Notes under the pieces: model-generated
The model's input: the letters and a program-made list of their open reading frames with translations, nothing else
Databases searched by the model: none
Told to the model about the DNA's origin: nothing
Shown: piece by piece, positions 29,375 through 30,183 of the stretch
Position numbering within the stretch: the stretch's first letter is position 1
Layout of the letters: each line of letters opens with the position of its first letter
Source: Owenia fusiformis
Taxonomy: Eukaryota > Annelida > Polychaeta > Sabellida > Oweniidae
Length of the DNA: 30,183 bases
Assembly (NCBI GenBank): GCA_903813345.2
Contig: CAIIXF020000096.1
Coordinates: 1-30,183 of the forward strand
Reading direction: 5' to 3'
Made by a program: the position numbers and the translations under genes

Positions 29375-29815
29375 GTAGTCACAGTAATGGGATCTAGTAT
29401 ATTGTTTAAGAGATTTTATATCAAGTAATGTAGGCACAGACATCAGAACTTATAGTACCAAATATAGTATAAATAGTCAAAGTAATTGGAACCAATATTA
29501 TTTGACAGATCAAAAGTAGTCACAGTAATTGAAACTTGTAAAACCCAATATAGTATTAATAGTCACAGTAATTGGAAACAGTATTAGTTGGCAGATCATA
29601 TAAGTAGTCACAGGAATCAGCACTTATATTACCCAATATGATATAAATAGTCACAGTAATTGAAACCAGTATTATCTGACAGATCATAGTATAAGTAGTC
29701 ACAGTAATTGGAACTTGTATAATCCAAGATAGTATAAATAGTCACATGAATTGGAACCAGACTGAGTATAATTTGATTTTATAAATAGTCACAGTAATCA
29801 GAACTTATATCACTT
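29375..29815 (+). repeat. Tandem repeat, ~44-bp half units in an ~89-bp period
   Basis: TAGTCACAGTAAT and variants recur at 29375, 29472, 29516, 29559, 29604, 29647, 29695, 29738 and 29785. Alternate members are 87-91 bp apart and preceded by GTAGTC or ATAGTC in alternation. One half unit adds TTGACAGATCA, the other ACCCAATATAGTAT. The copies are moderately diverged. Confidence 0.9.
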
Positions 29816-29976
29816 AAAGTCCCCGATAAATCGGGCTACGTATACCGCTCGCTCGTACAGATATCATTATTTATTCCATGATGGTGAAATTCCCTGCAAT
29901 CTGATTGGTCCATGTGACTTAAATATATCCTGTATTTATACGCACTTTCCACTTAGCATTGAATACAGAGTGAAAA

Positions 29977-29984
29977 TGACGTCA
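29977..29984. promoter_or_regulatory. CRE-like site
   Basis: TGACGTCA is the full CREB/ATF palindrome and abuts the hairpin at 29985-30014. A CCAAT-type ATTGG lies upstream near 29903. These could belong to a promoter of a gene beyond the window. Confidence 0.35.
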
Positions 29985-30014
29985 GCGTTGGGATACGGTC
30001 CAGTATCCCAACGC
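29985..30014. repeat. Perfect 12-bp stem hairpin
   Basis: GCGTTGGGATAC, loop GGTCCA, GTATCCCAACGC. The sequence after it, to the window end, has no recognised gene. Confidence 0.9.
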
Positions 30015-30183
30015 CCCAGATTTCCATCCAGGATATGACTATTACTGAAAAAATCAATGGCGATCTGTTTACACCAACGCATGCTAATATTTGCATTTTG
30101 CTAGAAATATCTGATTTGAATATCAGGAAATGATACGGTGATCACCACAATTTATTATTTTAGGATAAAAAACACTCATCTGT

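Noticed and set aside
1-30183. tRNA, rRNA, reverse transcriptase, transposase or viral genes
   Set aside because: Looked for on both strands by motif and frame; none could be supported.

Overview
The window looks like intergenic and genic DNA from a marine invertebrate, most probably a lophotrochozoan and perhaps a bivalve mollusc. It is strongly AT-rich, has no long open frames, is full of non-autonomous repeats, and carries one intron-containing gene whose GT-AG exons join into a clean reading frame. That gene, an SH3b-plus-peptidoglycan-recognition protein, is of a type I associate with bivalves and relatives. The taxon is an inference; the eukaryotic nature is not in doubt.

Layout. 1-309: copy of a foldback repeat. 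310-6813: two head-to-tail copies of a composite element (microsatellite head, ~475-bp internal repeats, tail with a hairpin that is iterated five times in the second copy). The first copy has a 0.7-kb foldback element inserted in it. 6881-11200: a 4.3-kb element with ~0.7-kb terminal inverted repeats flanked by TA, itself carrying nested repeats. 11947-13036: two tandem copies of a palindrome-rich repeat. 13337-13930: a promoter and signal-peptide exon of a possible small secreted protein. 14732-14804: a second, weaker first-exon candidate. 15285-15670: second copy of the first foldback repeat. 16310-18300: locally duplicated segments with exon-like borders. 19660-22100: a satellite with an exact 190-bp monomer and a 380-bp higher-order period. 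22542-24315: a third copy of the composite element, reversed. 24475-24830: a decayed duplicate of the 13.4-kb promoter and first exon that has lost its start codon. 25098-25150: a perfect hairpin. 26320-28415: the SH3b-PGRP gene in five exons. 29375-29815: a ~44/89-bp tandem repeat. 29977-30014: a CRE-like site touching a perfect hairpin.

Gene content. Only the PGRP gene is firmly supported. It should encode a secreted 285-residue innate-immunity protein: signal peptide, bacterial-type SH3 domain, Gly-rich linker, zinc-amidase-type PGRP domain with its metal ligands intact, and a short basic tail. The two signal-peptide exons at 13.5 kb and 24.7 kb are related by duplication, so a second secreted-protein family shares the neighbourhood. 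No RNA gene, transposase, reverse transcriptase or viral gene was recognised.
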